64,000 nt of DNA from Pelagibius sp. (GTDB lineage Bacteria > Pseudomonadota > Alphaproteobacteria > Kiloniellales > Kiloniellaceae). The notes under the pieces are model-generated. The model saw nothing but the letters and a program-made list of their open reading frames with translations, did not search any database and was not told the DNA's origin. The stretch's first letter is position 1, and every line of letters begins with the position of its first letter. This document shows, in pieces, positions 50,236-59,135 of the stretch. Where the stretch lies: NCBI GenBank assembly GCA_028280305.1, contig JANQMC010000012.1, positions 186,001 to 250,000 of the forward strand, given 5' to 3'. The position numbers were made by a program, and so were the translations under genes.

Positions 50236-50535
50236 ATGAGCGTCCATCGAAATCTGTTGTTCGCCGCCTCTGTCGCCTTGGCCGCATGCACCGTTGCCCC
50301 TGCCATGGCAGCCGAGTCGCTTGTGCCTATCGCCGGAGCGAAAAAGCTAACGGTTACGCGGGTGCAGGTCGAGGTGAACTGCCAAGGCGAAGGTGATTCC
50401 TCTTACGGTGTTTACGGGTTCGGCGGCTACGGTTGTGCCAAAGCCAACGGTTCCTGGATCGAGTGTGACGCGAAGGGCAACTGCCAAAGCCATCCGGCTT
50501 ATCAGCGCCCCGAAGAACAGGCCAGTAAACGCTGA
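50236..50535 (+). CDS. Small exported protein, unknown function
   Basis: 99 residues. A signal peptide (LLFAASVALAACTVAPAMAA) has an internal Cys that could also be a lipobox-like site. The mature part has four Cys residues (VNCQGEGD, YGCAKAN, IECDAKGNC) that could form two disulfides, and a Gly/Tyr-rich YGVYGFGGYG run. I do not recognise a family. It stands alone between divergent or convergent neighbours. An unusual 218-base leader with no clear promoter lies upstream. Confidence 0.6.
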   Translation: MSVHRNLLFAASVALAACTVAPAMAAESLVPIAGAKKLTVTRVQVEVNCQGEGDSSYGVYGFGGYGCAKANGSWIECDAKGNCQSHPAYQRPEEQASKR

Positions 50536-50543
50536 CGCTGCGC

Positions 50544-51320
50544 TCAGTCGGCTTTGATCAGACGGGCAGAGTCCGGAATTGATGCCAGTTCTCCGGCAAG
50601 TCCGGCACGCAGCGCGCCGGTATCGGATATGCCCATGACCAGCGTATAGCCCATCTCGAAGAGCGCCTTCGCGTCGGCATTCGCCCTCGGCACCGTCCCC
50701 AGAGCCGTCTTTGTCGCCTTTGCCACCGCTTCGACTCTGGCAATGGCGTCCTGGACCACCGGGCTGCCGGTCGCGCCCAACTCGTCGATGGCGCCGGAGA
50801 GGTCATAGGGGCCGATGAACAGCATATCGACACCGTCGACGGAGGCGATGGCTTCCGCATTGGCAACCGCCTCTCCGGTCTCGATCTGCACCATGAGGGT
50901 AAAATCCTTGTGGGTCTCCTTGGCGTAGTCGGTAACCTGGCCGTATCGCGAAGCGCGCACCAAGCGGGCAAAGCCGCGGCGGCCGTGCGGCGGATAGAGG
51001 CAGGCAGAAACTGCGGCAGCAGCTTCCTCCGCCGTGTCGACCTGCGGCACAAGAAGGCCGCTGGGCCCAAGCTCCATGATTCGTTTCAGATAGATCGGAT
51101 CGCTGGAAGGAACGCGGATGATGACTTCACCGCCGTTTGCTTCCGCCGCGCGCATCATGGCCAGGGTGGTTTCCAGCGAGGCGCCGGCATGTTCGTTGTC
51201 GATCAGGACCAGGGGTATGCCGGAGGCGGCCACGGCCTCTGCAACGTTGGCCGAGGCAAACTGCAACCAGGCGCCATATGTGGGGGTTTTCTCCAGCACA
51301 CGCTTCTTTAGATTGTTCAT
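50544..51320 (-). CDS. HpcH/HpaI-family aldolase
   Basis: About 258 residues. The family core LVLIDNEHAGASLETTLAMM, then IIRVPSSDPIYLKRIMELG, GLLVPQVDTAEEA and YPPHGRRGFARLVRASRYG is intact. The metal Glu is in VQIETGEAVANAEAI. These class II aldolases cleave or form 2-oxo-3-deoxy acids to pyruvate plus an aldehyde. I chose the ATG at 51320 (AGAGAG upstream); the longer start at 51404 overlaps the tctA gene. It follows the transporter genes tctCBA, so its substrate is probably brought in by them. Confidence 0.9.
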   Translation of the reverse strand: MNNLKKRVLEKTPTYGAWLQFASANVAEAVAASGIPLVLIDNEHAGASLETTLAMMRAAEANGGEVIIRVPSSDPIYLKRIMELGPSGLLVPQVDTAEEAAAAVSACLYPPHGRRGFARLVRASRYGQVTDYAKETHKDFTLMVQIETGEAVANAEAIASVDGVDMLFIGPYDLSGAIDELGATGSPVVQDAIARVEAVAKATKTALGTVPRANADAKALFEMGYTLVMGISDTGALRAGLAGELASIPDSARLIKAD

Positions 51321-51346
51321 GAGATATTCTCTCTTTACTGTTGTTT

Positions 51347-52840
51347 TTATGATGTTTTTCCGTGCCATTTCCGAAGCAGCGGACTGAAACAGAGATAGAG
51401 CCAAAGGGCAATCGTCGCCACGCCGAGACCGGCGGCGATGGGGCGCTCAAAAAACCCAAGAAGGTCACCCTGGGTCTTGATCATGGTGATCAGGAAATTC
51501 TTTTCGATCACCTTGCCGAGGACGATCCCGAGAATCGCCGGGGCGATGGGGATGTCGTTGCTCTCCATGAAATAGGCCAGCAGGCCAAGAACCAGCATGA
51601 TCCAGATGGAGAAGGTCGTATTGTCGACGGCATAGGCGCCGAGAATGCTGAAGGCCAGGATCAAAGGCATCAGCACACGTTTGGGAATTGCCAGCACACG
51701 ACGGGCCGAGCGGATCGCAAGCATGCCGAGGGGCAGCATGATGAGATTGGCGATGATGAAGGCGAAGAAGATGGCGTAGACCAGATCGCCATCGGTCTGG
51801 AACACGCGGGGGCTGGGGGTGATGCCTTTCAGCATCAGAACGCCGATGCCGATGGCGGTCACGGAATCGCCGGGAATGCCGAACACCAGCGCCGGAACCC
51901 AGGCGCCGGCCACCGCTGAGTTGTTGGCTGCGCCGGCATCGGCAACGCCTTCTTCATAACCCTTGCCGAACTTCTCCGGTGTCTTGGAGAAACGCTTGGA
52001 AAGGCTGTAACAGATCCAGGCGGCAATGTCGGCGCCGGCGCCGGGGAGAGCGCCCAGTACGTTGCCAAGCAGGCTGGAGCGCAGAATGTTCAGCCAGAAA
52101 CGCCGCACCGTCGCGACCATGAAACGCGACAAGGAGCCGATCTTGGTGATGACCGTCTCCGTCTGCAGATCCGTGGTCACGGTACGCAGTACCTGGCTGA
52201 GCGCGAACATGCCGATCATCGCCGGGATGAAGGAAACCCCGTCCAACAGGTCGATGGCGCCGAAGGTAAAACGTGGATGGCCGGTGGCGATGTCGATGCC
52301 GACGGTGGAGATCATCAGGCCGATCAGCAGGGAGAGGGCGGAACGCAAGACCGATTTGCCGGCCACCGCGACCGCAGCACTGAGACCCAGGCACCCGAGC
52401 CAGAAGTATTCCATGGATGAAAACCGGACGGCGATGCTGGCGAGCTGACTGGCAAACAGGGTCAGCAGCAACACGCCGATGACGCCGCCGATAACGGCTG
52501 TCACCAGACTGGTGCCAAGGCCCTTTTCGCTTTCCCCCTTCTGCGTCAGCGCAAAGGCCTCATCCACGTAGGCCGCAGACGCCGGAGTACCTGGGATGCG
52601 CAGCAGGGCGCCGGGTATGTCACCGGCAAAGATGGCAGTGGCCGTGGTGGTGACAATCGCCGCCACCGCGGGCACCGGGTCCAGGAAAAAGGTGATGGGC
52701 ACCAGCAGAGCCACCGACATGGTCGCGGTCAGGCCGGGTATCGAGCCGACAAAGAGCCCGTAGAGCGCCGACAGAAAGATGGTCAGCAGGACTTCAAGAG
52801 TGAGGACAGAAGCAAGGGCGGTGGCAAGCGTCTCCGGCAT
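51347..52840 (-). CDS. tctA: Tripartite tricarboxylate transporter large permease (TctA)
   Basis: 497 residues with about 12 hydrophobic helices. TctA signatures are LYGLFVGSIPGLTATMSVALL, GDIPGALLRIPGTPASAAYV and the repeat LGALPGAGADIAAWICYSLSK. It moves a carboxylate with the help of TctB and TctC. It starts 9 bases after the tctB stop and is followed by the aldolase. Substrate unknown; a sugar acid or a hydroxy-dicarboxylate would fit the aldolase. Confidence 0.92.
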   Translation of the reverse strand: MPETLATALASVLTLEVLLTIFLSALYGLFVGSIPGLTATMSVALLVPITFFLDPVPAVAAIVTTTATAIFAGDIPGALLRIPGTPASAAYVDEAFALTQKGESEKGLGTSLVTAVIGGVIGVLLLTLFASQLASIAVRFSSMEYFWLGCLGLSAAVAVAGKSVLRSALSLLIGLMISTVGIDIATGHPRFTFGAIDLLDGVSFIPAMIGMFALSQVLRTVTTDLQTETVITKIGSLSRFMVATVRRFWLNILRSSLLGNVLGALPGAGADIAAWICYSLSKRFSKTPEKFGKGYEEGVADAGAANNSAVAGAWVPALVFGIPGDSVTAIGIGVLMLKGITPSPRVFQTDGDLVYAIFFAFIIANLIMLPLGMLAIRSARRVLAIPKRVLMPLILAFSILGAYAVDNTTFSIWIMLVLGLLAYFMESNDIPIAPAILGIVLGKVIEKNFLITMIKTQGDLLGFFERPIAAGLGVATIALWLYLCFSPLLRKWHGKTS

Positions 52841-52849
52841 CGTATCGGT

Positions 52850-53332
52850 CTAAAACAACAGGGATTCGATGACACCGCGGGGCAGGGGCACCCGCAGTAA
52901 TCCGGTGAAGCAAAGATGCAGCGCGAAAGGCAGCAAGACGGCAAGAGAGAGACTGACACGCCAGCCGGCGGCGAGGCTGCGCAACAGGAAAAGCATCAGC
53001 AAGCTTAGGGTCAGCAGGAAGCCAAGCGGCTTGACCAGCAGGACAAACAGCACCACGGAGATGAGTACCGCAAAAGCCCGCAGAACCGCCTTGCCGCTGT
53101 GCAATGCGGGTTCCAAAGCAAACAGCGCCGGGCGATTGCCGGTCAGGCGGGAGCGCAGATCACCGCTGACCAGAAACAGCCCGCAAATGCAAAAGCCCGC
53201 ACCGATGATGGTCGGAAAGAACTCCGGTCCGTAGGCCATACCCGCCATGACCGGAAAACGTGCAGCTTCGAAGATGACCGCCAAACCGAACAGGCAAGCC
53301 AGAAGCCCGAGCGGAAGATCGCCGAGTTTCAT
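52850..53332 (-). CDS. tctB: Tripartite tricarboxylate transporter small permease (TctB)
   Basis: About 160 residues with four hydrophobic helices. The TctB opening is LPLGLLACLFGLAVIFEA, and GPEFFPTIIGAGFCICGLFL is its most conserved block. I chose the ATG at 53332, with AGGAACT upstream; a start at 53398 adds low-complexity residues. It lies between tctC and tctA. Confidence 0.85.
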   Translation of the reverse strand: MKLGDLPLGLLACLFGLAVIFEAARFPVMAGMAYGPEFFPTIIGAGFCICGLFLVSGDLRSRLTGNRPALFALEPALHSGKAVLRAFAVLISVVLFVLLVKPLGFLLTLSLLMLFLLRSLAAGWRVSLSLAVLLPFALHLCFTGLLRVPLPRGVIESLLF

Positions 53333-53423
53333 TGAGAGTTCCTCGCGCCGCCGGCTCGCGTCCGGCCGCTGGGGAGAGAACGGCGGCCCCGCCGACAACG
53401 GGACCGCCGTGCAAGGCTATGCG

Positions 53424-54407
53424 TTACTGAGCGAGGCCGATGGCCTTCATGGTGGCGCCCAGGTTGTCCGAGGTCACCTGCATCATGGAGGCGAGATCCT
53501 CGCTGCCCATCATGACGACCTCTGCGCCGCGGGAGGCCTTGAAGTCGGCCCAGTCCTGCTGCCCGAAGGCTTCCAAGGCGGCCTTTTCATAGCTGCAGGC
53601 AATCTCCTCCGGCAGGCCCTTGGGGCCGCTAACGGTGATGAAGGCCGCAAGGGTCCACTTCGACGGCAAGAGTTCCTTGGTCGTCGGAACGTCGGGCAGG
53701 GCGGACATGCGCTCGTCATGCATGTAGGCCAGCGCCTTCAACTCGCCTGACTCGACCAGGGCCTTGCCTTCGGAAAGGGCAGGGGTGGCGACGTCGACGC
53801 CACCGGCAATCAGTTCCTGCATGGCCGCCGCCGCGCCGTTGGAGGGCACCCAGCGGATGGCGGCAGGGTCCAGGCCTTCGGACTGCAGCATCCCGGCCAG
53901 AGCCAGGTGCCAGATGCCGCCCTGGGCGGTGCCGGAGCCGGTCAACTCTCCGGGATTGGCCTTGGCATAGGTAATCAGGTCGTTGAGGCTGTTGAACTTG
54001 GAATCCTTTGCGACCAGAACGCTGGACGGCACGATGTCGACCAGGGCGATCGGCGTGATATCCGTGTGGCTCAGTTCGGTCAGGCCGGCGTGATGCATGG
54101 TGGTGATTTCCACCGTCGCCGCGCCGATGGTGTAGCCGTCGGGCTCCGCATTGGCGATGGCGCTGTGGCCGACCACGCCGTTACCGCCGGTGCGGTTGAC
54201 GACATTGAAGGGCACGCCGAAGTGTTTCTCCAGCATGCTGGCCAGCATGCGCGAGTTGGCATCGGTACCGCCGCCGGCGCCCCAGGGCACGACATAGCTG
54301 ACCGGCCGCTCGGGCTTCCAGTCGCAGGCCGCCATGGCCGCGCCGGTTGAAAGCAAGACCGCCGCCGCCGTTGCCGCAATCACACCGCTGGTACGAAACA
54401 TCCGCAT
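53424..54407 (-). CDS. tctC: Tripartite tricarboxylate transporter substrate-binding protein (TctC)
   Basis: 327 residues. A signal peptide (GVIAATAAAVLLSTGAAMA) precedes the Bug/TctC fold: ERPVSYVVPWGAGGGTDANSR, then VNRTGGNGVVGHSAIANAEP and DGYTIG. The GSGTAQGGIWHLALAGMLQ block is the ligand-lobe signature. It binds a carboxylate in the periplasm. GGGAGGA precedes the ATG at 54407. Upstream leader contains hairpins and the candidate operator at 54499-54515. Confidence 0.92.
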   Translation of the reverse strand: MRMFRTSGVIAATAAAVLLSTGAAMAACDWKPERPVSYVVPWGAGGGTDANSRMLASMLEKHFGVPFNVVNRTGGNGVVGHSAIANAEPDGYTIGAATVEITTMHHAGLTELSHTDITPIALVDIVPSSVLVAKDSKFNSLNDLITYAKANPGELTGSGTAQGGIWHLALAGMLQSEGLDPAAIRWVPSNGAAAAMQELIAGGVDVATPALSEGKALVESGELKALAYMHDERMSALPDVPTTKELLPSKWTLAAFITVSGPKGLPEEIACSYEKAALEAFGQQDWADFKASRGAEVVMMGSEDLASMMQVTSDNLGATMKAIGLAQ

Positions 54408-54603
54408 GGTTTTCCTCCCGCTTGAGATGAAGAGCCGAGGCTTTGCCTCGGGTTTCGGGTTCTGAGATGAACCCTTTTTTGGAACAAGGGGGGACCGAAC
54501 AGGAACGGTTCTTGTGTTTTCCGCCGTGCGCCTGAGGCCCTCGCCATGGATGCTAAAGAGGTGCCATCACTTTGGCAATGTTACGAAATGTTTGGCGCGG
54601 CAG
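54408..54603. other. Leader region between dacC-like gene and tctC
   Basis: 196 bases with no gene. On the minus strand it leads into tctC. It holds a 7-bp hairpin CCGAGGC/GCCTCGG (54435-54451), the near-palindrome ACAGGAACGGTTCTTGT (54499-54515, one mismatch between arms) and, overlapping the end of the preceding carboxypeptidase gene, a TTTGGCG/CGCCAAA pair (54591-54614). None is followed by a good T-run. The site at 54499-54515 is the best operator candidate. Confidence 0.35.
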
Positions 54604-55830
54604 TTAACGCCAAAGGGTGTCCGGATTGTTCAGCAGCTTGGGCGGCACGGTGAGGCAGTAGCTGCCGAGCGACCAGAGATGCTTGCAGGCCTGGCCCGCG
54701 GCTTGCTGGTCCAGGTCGACCAACAAGGCCGTATAAAGCTGCGGGTCATGGCGCAGTTTCGCGACCACTGCCGCACGGCCCCGCTTGGTGACATCCTTCA
54801 ATGACTTCTGATGGCCCTTGATGACCGCCTGTGCCTCAGCCTTGCTGGCGAAGGAGCCGAGAACGAGCCCCCAGCCCGGCAGCTTGCGGTCGGTTGCGGC
54901 GGTGCCGACCGCTGGGGCCACGGCGCATTGTCCGGCGGGCAGCACATAGGGAGCGGTGGCATTGGCGACCTTCGGCAGAGCGCCCATCTGCAAGCCGGGT
55001 TCCGTGGGCGTTACGGGTTCGGCAAAAGCCGCGTTCATCAGTCTGGTCATGCGCGCATTGCGGGCACCACTGGTCTTGCCGCCGAGGACGACGGCGATGA
55101 GGCGGCGGCCGTCACGCTCCACCGTGCCGACAAGGTTGTAGCCGGACCCGCAGGTGAAACCGGTTTTCATCCCGTCGGCGCCGCTGTAGCCGGCCATCCA
55201 GCCGTTCGTCGTCGGCCGCACACGGCCGCCGAGGACGAACTGGGTCTTGCTGAAAAGGGCGAAGCGCTCCGGGAAGTCGTTTATCAAGGCACGGGTCAGG
55301 ATCGCCATGTCGCGGGCAGTGACGATCTGGTCGGGGTCGGGCAGGCCCGATGCATTCATGAAACGGCTGGCGTACATGCCCAGCGCCCGGGCCTTGCGGG
55401 TCATTGCCGCGGCAAAGACGGTTTCGTCCCCGGCGACCGCTTCGGCCAGCACCACCGCGGCGTCGTTGGCCGAGCGCACAATGAGGGCCTCCAGTAACAC
55501 CTTCACCGGAACTTCCTTGCCGCGCCCCAGGCCCAGCTTGGTCGGCGGCTGGGCTGCCGCATGTCTGGAAACCGGAACCTTCTGGTCGAGCTTGAGCCGC
55601 CCGTCGGCCAGGGCGTCGAAGACCATATAGGCGGTCATCATCTTGGTGAGAGAGGCCGGATGCCAGGGATGGGTGGCGTTTTCAGCGGAAATCACTTCGC
55701 CGCTTGCCGCCTCAATAACCAGTGAAGCGCCTCTCGGCGTCTCCGCCTGCACAGCCGTCGGCATTCCCAAGGTCAACAAAACCAAGGGCATGGCGGCAAC
55801 AGTCAATGCAAATGCCCGGAATCCCCGCAC
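54604..55830 (-). CDS. D-alanyl-D-alanine carboxypeptidase (S11) with SPOR-like C-terminus
   Basis: 408 residues. A signal peptide covers about the first 30. The serine triad motifs are all visible: SLTK in HPASLTKMMTAY, SAN in VRSANDAAVVLAE and KTG in DGMKTGFTCGSGYN. After about residue 300 a SPOR-like peptidoglycan-binding segment follows (GWGLVLGSFASKAEAQAVI). It trims pentapeptide stems in the periplasm. The start is a GTG at 55830 with GGGGAAA upstream. Separate from the neighbouring operons. Confidence 0.9.
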   Translation of the reverse strand: MRGFRAFALTVAAMPLVLLTLGMPTAVQAETPRGASLVIEAASGEVISAENATHPWHPASLTKMMTAYMVFDALADGRLKLDQKVPVSRHAAAQPPTKLGLGRGKEVPVKVLLEALIVRSANDAAVVLAEAVAGDETVFAAAMTRKARALGMYASRFMNASGLPDPDQIVTARDMAILTRALINDFPERFALFSKTQFVLGGRVRPTTNGWMAGYSGADGMKTGFTCGSGYNLVGTVERDGRRLIAVVLGGKTSGARNARMTRLMNAAFAEPVTPTEPGLQMGALPKVANATAPYVLPAGQCAVAPAVGTAATDRKLPGWGLVLGSFASKAEAQAVIKGHQKSLKDVTKRGRAAVVAKLRHDPQLYTALLVDLDQQAAGQACKHLWSLGSYCLTVPPKLLNNPDTLWR

Positions 55831-55938
55831 GCTTTCCCCGATCCGACCCTGTCTCCAACTCCTGTAAGATAGTACGTCGTCGGATCAACGGGAAGGTTCA
55901 CCTTGGACTTACCTATTTTGTCCAGCTGTCAGAGACGC

Positions 55939-56874
55939 TTAGTAGCCCTGGGCGAGATCGACCAGGGCCGGGACCTCTTCACCGGCATCGAAGCGACGGA
56001 TGTTCTCGGCGATCACCTTGGCGCCGGCCTCCGGATCGATGAGGCTGGCGATGTGTGGCGTGAGCAGGATTTTCGGATGGGTCCAGAAGGGATGGCCCTC
56101 CGGCGCCGGTTCTTCATGCAGCACGTCCAGCGTCGCACCGCCCAGATGGCCGCTGTCCAGGGCCGGGATCAGGTCTTCTTCGACCAAGTGCCCGCCGCGC
56201 CCGACATTGATCACGCAGGCGCCCCCGGGCAATTGCGCGAAGAGATCCTTACTAAGAATTCCTGTCGTCGCCGGGGTAAGGGGAAGCAGGCAGACCAGAA
56301 TCTCGGCCAGAGGCAGCAGCTCAGACAGACCGGCATCGCCGTAGTGACAGGTAATACCCTCCAGCGTCTTGGGGCTGCGTGACCAGCCATGCACATCGAA
56401 CCCCAGACCGGCCAGGGTGTGCGCCACCTCGGCCCCCATGTTACCGAGGCCGAGCACGGCAACACGGCGCTCCGGCGCCGGGGGCGTGATGACCTGGTCC
56501 CATTCCTTGCGCTGCTGCGCCGCCATGATGTCCGGCAGGCGGCGGTGAAAACGCAGCACATGCAGCGCCACGTACTCGCGCATGCGCTGGCGCAGGTCGT
56601 CGCCGACGGTGCGGATGATCGGCAGATGCTTGGGCAACTCCGGATCGACCAGCACATGATCGATGCCGGCGCCCATGGAGACAATGCACTTCAGGTTCGG
56701 AAAGGTCTTTAGGCCGCCGGCCGGCGGTCTCCAGACCACGGCGTAGTCGACCGTCGTCTTGTCGCCGGCATCGTCCCAGTCCCGGCACTCGAATTCCGGG
56801 AGCAGACCCTGCAGAGTTTCACGCCACCATTCCGCCCGGCTGGCGCCGACTTTAACGACCAAGCGACCGGTCAT
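55939..56874 (-). CDS. D-2-hydroxyacid dehydrogenase (GhrA-like)
   Basis: 311 residues. The NAD(P) motif VAVLGLGNMGAEVAHTLAGLG is near residue 138, the catalytic Arg is in VNVGRGGHLVEEDLI-type context, and the Glu/His pair is in DVLHEEPAPEGHPFWTHP and LLTPHIAS. It reduces glyoxylate, hydroxypyruvate or similar 2-oxo acids. It begins 2 bases after the TetR-type regulator stop, so the two are one transcript. Its link to pyrimidine breakdown may be the removal of a reactive 2-oxo acid or aldehyde product, but that is inference. Confidence 0.9.
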   Translation of the reverse strand: MTGRLVVKVGASRAEWWRETLQGLLPEFECRDWDDAGDKTTVDYAVVWRPPAGGLKTFPNLKCIVSMGAGIDHVLVDPELPKHLPIIRTVGDDLRQRMREYVALHVLRFHRRLPDIMAAQQRKEWDQVITPPAPERRVAVLGLGNMGAEVAHTLAGLGFDVHGWSRSPKTLEGITCHYGDAGLSELLPLAEILVCLLPLTPATTGILSKDLFAQLPGGACVINVGRGGHLVEEDLIPALDSGHLGGATLDVLHEEPAPEGHPFWTHPKILLTPHIASLIDPEAGAKVIAENIRRFDAGEEVPALVDLAQGY

Positions 56875-56876
56875 TT

Positions 56877-57554
56877 TCAGCCCTTCCCATAGTTGAGGCC
56901 GCAGCCACGCAGAACCATACGCACGATGGTCTCCGCCGCCTCGTCATAGTCCTTGGCCGTCATCTGGCGGCGGCCGACCAGGGCGCTGACCTGGACTTCA
57001 AAGTCGGCATAGTGCTGCGTCGCCGCCCAGATGATAGAGAACAGGTGCACAGGATCAACCGGCTCCATCTTGCCCTGGGCCACCCAGCTTTCCAGAACCC
57101 GGGACTTGGTCTTCACCAGGCTCTTCAGGTCCTGTTTCAGGAAATCGCGGGTGTGCTTGGCGCCGCGGATCATCTCGTTGGCATAGACGCGGGAGGCGAG
57201 GGGGCGCTCGCGGGAGTGGACGATCTTGGCGCGGATGTAGTCGGCCAGGGCATCCGCGGGATCGCTGTCTTCGGTGAGACGGTCGAGCTCGCCAAGCCAA
57301 AGCGTCAGAATGTCGTCAAGCACTGCCCGGTAGAGCGCTTCCTTGGTGCCGAAGTAATAGTGGACGTTGGCTTTCGGCAGACCGGCACGCTCGGCGATAG
57401 CGGCTGTCGTTGCTCCGCGGTACCCCTGCTCGGCGAAAATCTCCTCCGCCGCCGTCAGGATAAGCGTCCTGTTGCGCTGGCGAATGTGCCCCGGACCCGT
57501 TTCCTCTTTCTCGGCCTCTCTAGCGGGGCCTTCTTTTGCTGCGGTTTCGGACAT
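56877..57554 (-). CDS. rutR: TetR-family regulator (RutR-like)
   Basis: 225 residues. The HTH is ILTAAEEIFAEQGYRGATTA, then IAERAGLPKANVHYYFGTKEALYRAVL. The C-terminal domain has SRVYANEMIRGAKHTRDFL and LFSIIWAATQHYADFEVQV, which resemble RutR, the pyrimidine-responsive repressor. The divergent preT promoter carries three RutR-type boxes (57613-57668), supporting the call. It probably represses preT-preA and itself and senses uracil or thymine. RutR of Escherichia coli is similar in length. Confidence 0.82.
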   Translation of the reverse strand: MSETAAKEGPAREAEKEETGPGHIRQRNRTLILTAAEEIFAEQGYRGATTAAIAERAGLPKANVHYYFGTKEALYRAVLDDILTLWLGELDRLTEDSDPADALADYIRAKIVHSRERPLASRVYANEMIRGAKHTRDFLKQDLKSLVKTKSRVLESWVAQGKMEPVDPVHLFSIIWAATQHYADFEVQVSALVGRRQMTAKDYDEAAETIVRMVLRGCGLNYGKG

Positions 57555-57612
57555 GAACCTGCATCACCTTCTGTCGGCTCGTCTTTGCGCCGAGGCATCT
57601 GTCTTTCGGAAC

Positions 57613-57668
57613 CTGACCAACTGGCAAAACCTGACCAGTTGGTCAAAATTATTTGACCGCTTGGTCAA
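57613..57668. promoter_or_regulatory. Three RutR-type operator boxes in divergent promoter
   Basis: Three copies fit the RutR consensus TTGACCANNTGGTCAA: box 1 at 57613-57628 (three mismatches), box 2 at 57631-57646 (one), box 3 at 57653-57668 (one). Starts are 18 and 22 bases apart. They stand between the RutR-like gene (start 57554) and preT (start 57747). The consensus is from memory of the Escherichia coli regulator. Three adjacent boxes suggest cooperative repression of both sides. Confidence 0.75.
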
Positions 57669-57746
57669 GGTAAGGCTACAGTCTTATACGACGAATAAGC
57701 AAGGCGCCGAAAGAGCGTAAGCAGTCATATGATCGGGGAGATCAGG

Positions 57747-59096
57747 ATGGATAACCAACCGGACATCGCGGCCGGGCGTCTGCCCGATTCCGCCTATGCG
57801 GAAAATTTCGACGACGTGCATCCGCCGCTGGACCGCAAGGCGGCTCTGGTCGAGGCAAGCCGCTGCTATTTCTGCTACGACGCGCCCTGTATCGAGGCCT
57901 GCCCGACGGGCATCGACATTCCCAGCTTCATCCGCAAAATCTCCACCGACAATGTGCGCGGTGCGGCGCAGGACATTCTGGATGAGAACATCATGGGCGG
58001 CGCCTGTGCTCGGGTCTGCCCGACCGAGGTGCTCTGCCAGGAAGCCTGTGTGCGCAACACCCAGGAACACAAGCCGGTGCAGATCGGCCTGTTGCAACGC
58101 TACGCAACCGACGCCCTGATGGACGAGGGCGTGCATCCCTTCAACCGTGCCGAAGCCAGCGGCAAGAAAATCGCTGTCGTCGGCGCGGGCCCGGCGGGGC
58201 TTTCCTGCGCCCATCGTCTCGCCATGCATGGGCATGATGTCGTTGTGCTGGAAGCCAAGCCCAAGGCCGGCGGCCTTAACGAATACGGCATCGCGGCTTA
58301 CAAAGTGCCGGACGAGTTTGCCCGGCGGGAGGTCGACTTCATCCTGGAGATCGGCGGCATCGAGATCCGCAACGATCAGGCACTCGGCCAGAACTTCTCT
58401 CTGGCCGATCTACGCCGCGACTATGACGCGGTCTTTCTGGGTATGGGGCAGGGCGGTGTGCGCGCCCTGGGGCTGGAAGGCGAAGACCTGGACGGTGTCT
58501 ATAACGCCGTCGACTTTATCGCCGAACTGCGGCAGAGCGACGACCTGAAGTCCCTGCCGGTCGGGCGCAAGGTGGTGGTTATCGGCGGCGGCAACACGGC
58601 CATAGATATCGCCGTGCAGACCAAACGTCTCGGCGCGGAGGATGTCACTCTGGTCTACCGGCGCGGGGCGGATGCCATGTCGGCGACCGGTCACGAACAG
58701 GAGTTCGCCCAGGTCAACGGCGTGAAGATCAAGCACTGGGCGCAGCCGCGGGAGTTGCGGGGCGCGCGCGGCCGAATCACAGATGTCGTCTTCGAATACA
58801 CCCAACTCGACGGCAATGGACGCCTCTCGGGCACAGGGGATGCTTTCAGTATAGCTGCCGATATGGTCTTCAAGGCCATCGGCCAGACCATGCTGCCGTT
58901 GCCGCAAGCAAATGGCGGATCGGAATTGTTGGAGATGGACGGCGCCTGCATTGCCGTGAACGACGAACGACAGTCTTCGTTGCCTGACGTCTGGGCCGGC
59001 GGCGATTGTGTGTCCGTCAGCGAGGACCTGACCGTCGCCGCGGTCCAGGACGGCAAGCTGGCGGCAGAATCCATCAACCGCTATCTGCGCGGCTAG
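57747..59096 (+). CDS. preT: NAD-dependent dihydropyrimidine dehydrogenase subunit PreT
   Basis: About 449 residues. N-terminal iron-sulfur Cys clusters are CYFCYDAPCIEACPTGID and CARVCPTEVLCQEACV. The FAD motif VVGAGPAGLSCAHRLA and the NAD motif VVVIGGGNTAIDIAVQ follow. It is the electron-entry half of the dehydrogenase that reduces uracil and thymine with NADH. I chose the ATG at 57747 (GGGGAGA upstream); an in-frame ATG at 57729 has none. Directly follows the RutR-type boxes; preA is 39 bases downstream. Confidence 0.93.
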   Translation: MDNQPDIAAGRLPDSAYAENFDDVHPPLDRKAALVEASRCYFCYDAPCIEACPTGIDIPSFIRKISTDNVRGAAQDILDENIMGGACARVCPTEVLCQEACVRNTQEHKPVQIGLLQRYATDALMDEGVHPFNRAEASGKKIAVVGAGPAGLSCAHRLAMHGHDVVVLEAKPKAGGLNEYGIAAYKVPDEFARREVDFILEIGGIEIRNDQALGQNFSLADLRRDYDAVFLGMGQGGVRALGLEGEDLDGVYNAVDFIAELRQSDDLKSLPVGRKVVVIGGGNTAIDIAVQTKRLGAEDVTLVYRRGADAMSATGHEQEFAQVNGVKIKHWAQPRELRGARGRITDVVFEYTQLDGNGRLSGTGDAFSIAADMVFKAIGQTMLPLPQANGGSELLEMDGACIAVNDERQSSLPDVWAGGDCVSVSEDLTVAAVQDGKLAAESINRYLRG

Positions 59097-59135
59097 AAGA
59101 CGCAGAGCGAAAGAACTCGGTACGGGAGAGACAAA

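Noticed and set aside
54435..54451. Hairpin CCGAGGC/GCCTCGG as a rho-independent terminator
   Set aside because: No T-run follows on the minus strand, and it lies in the leader of tctC rather than directly after a gene.
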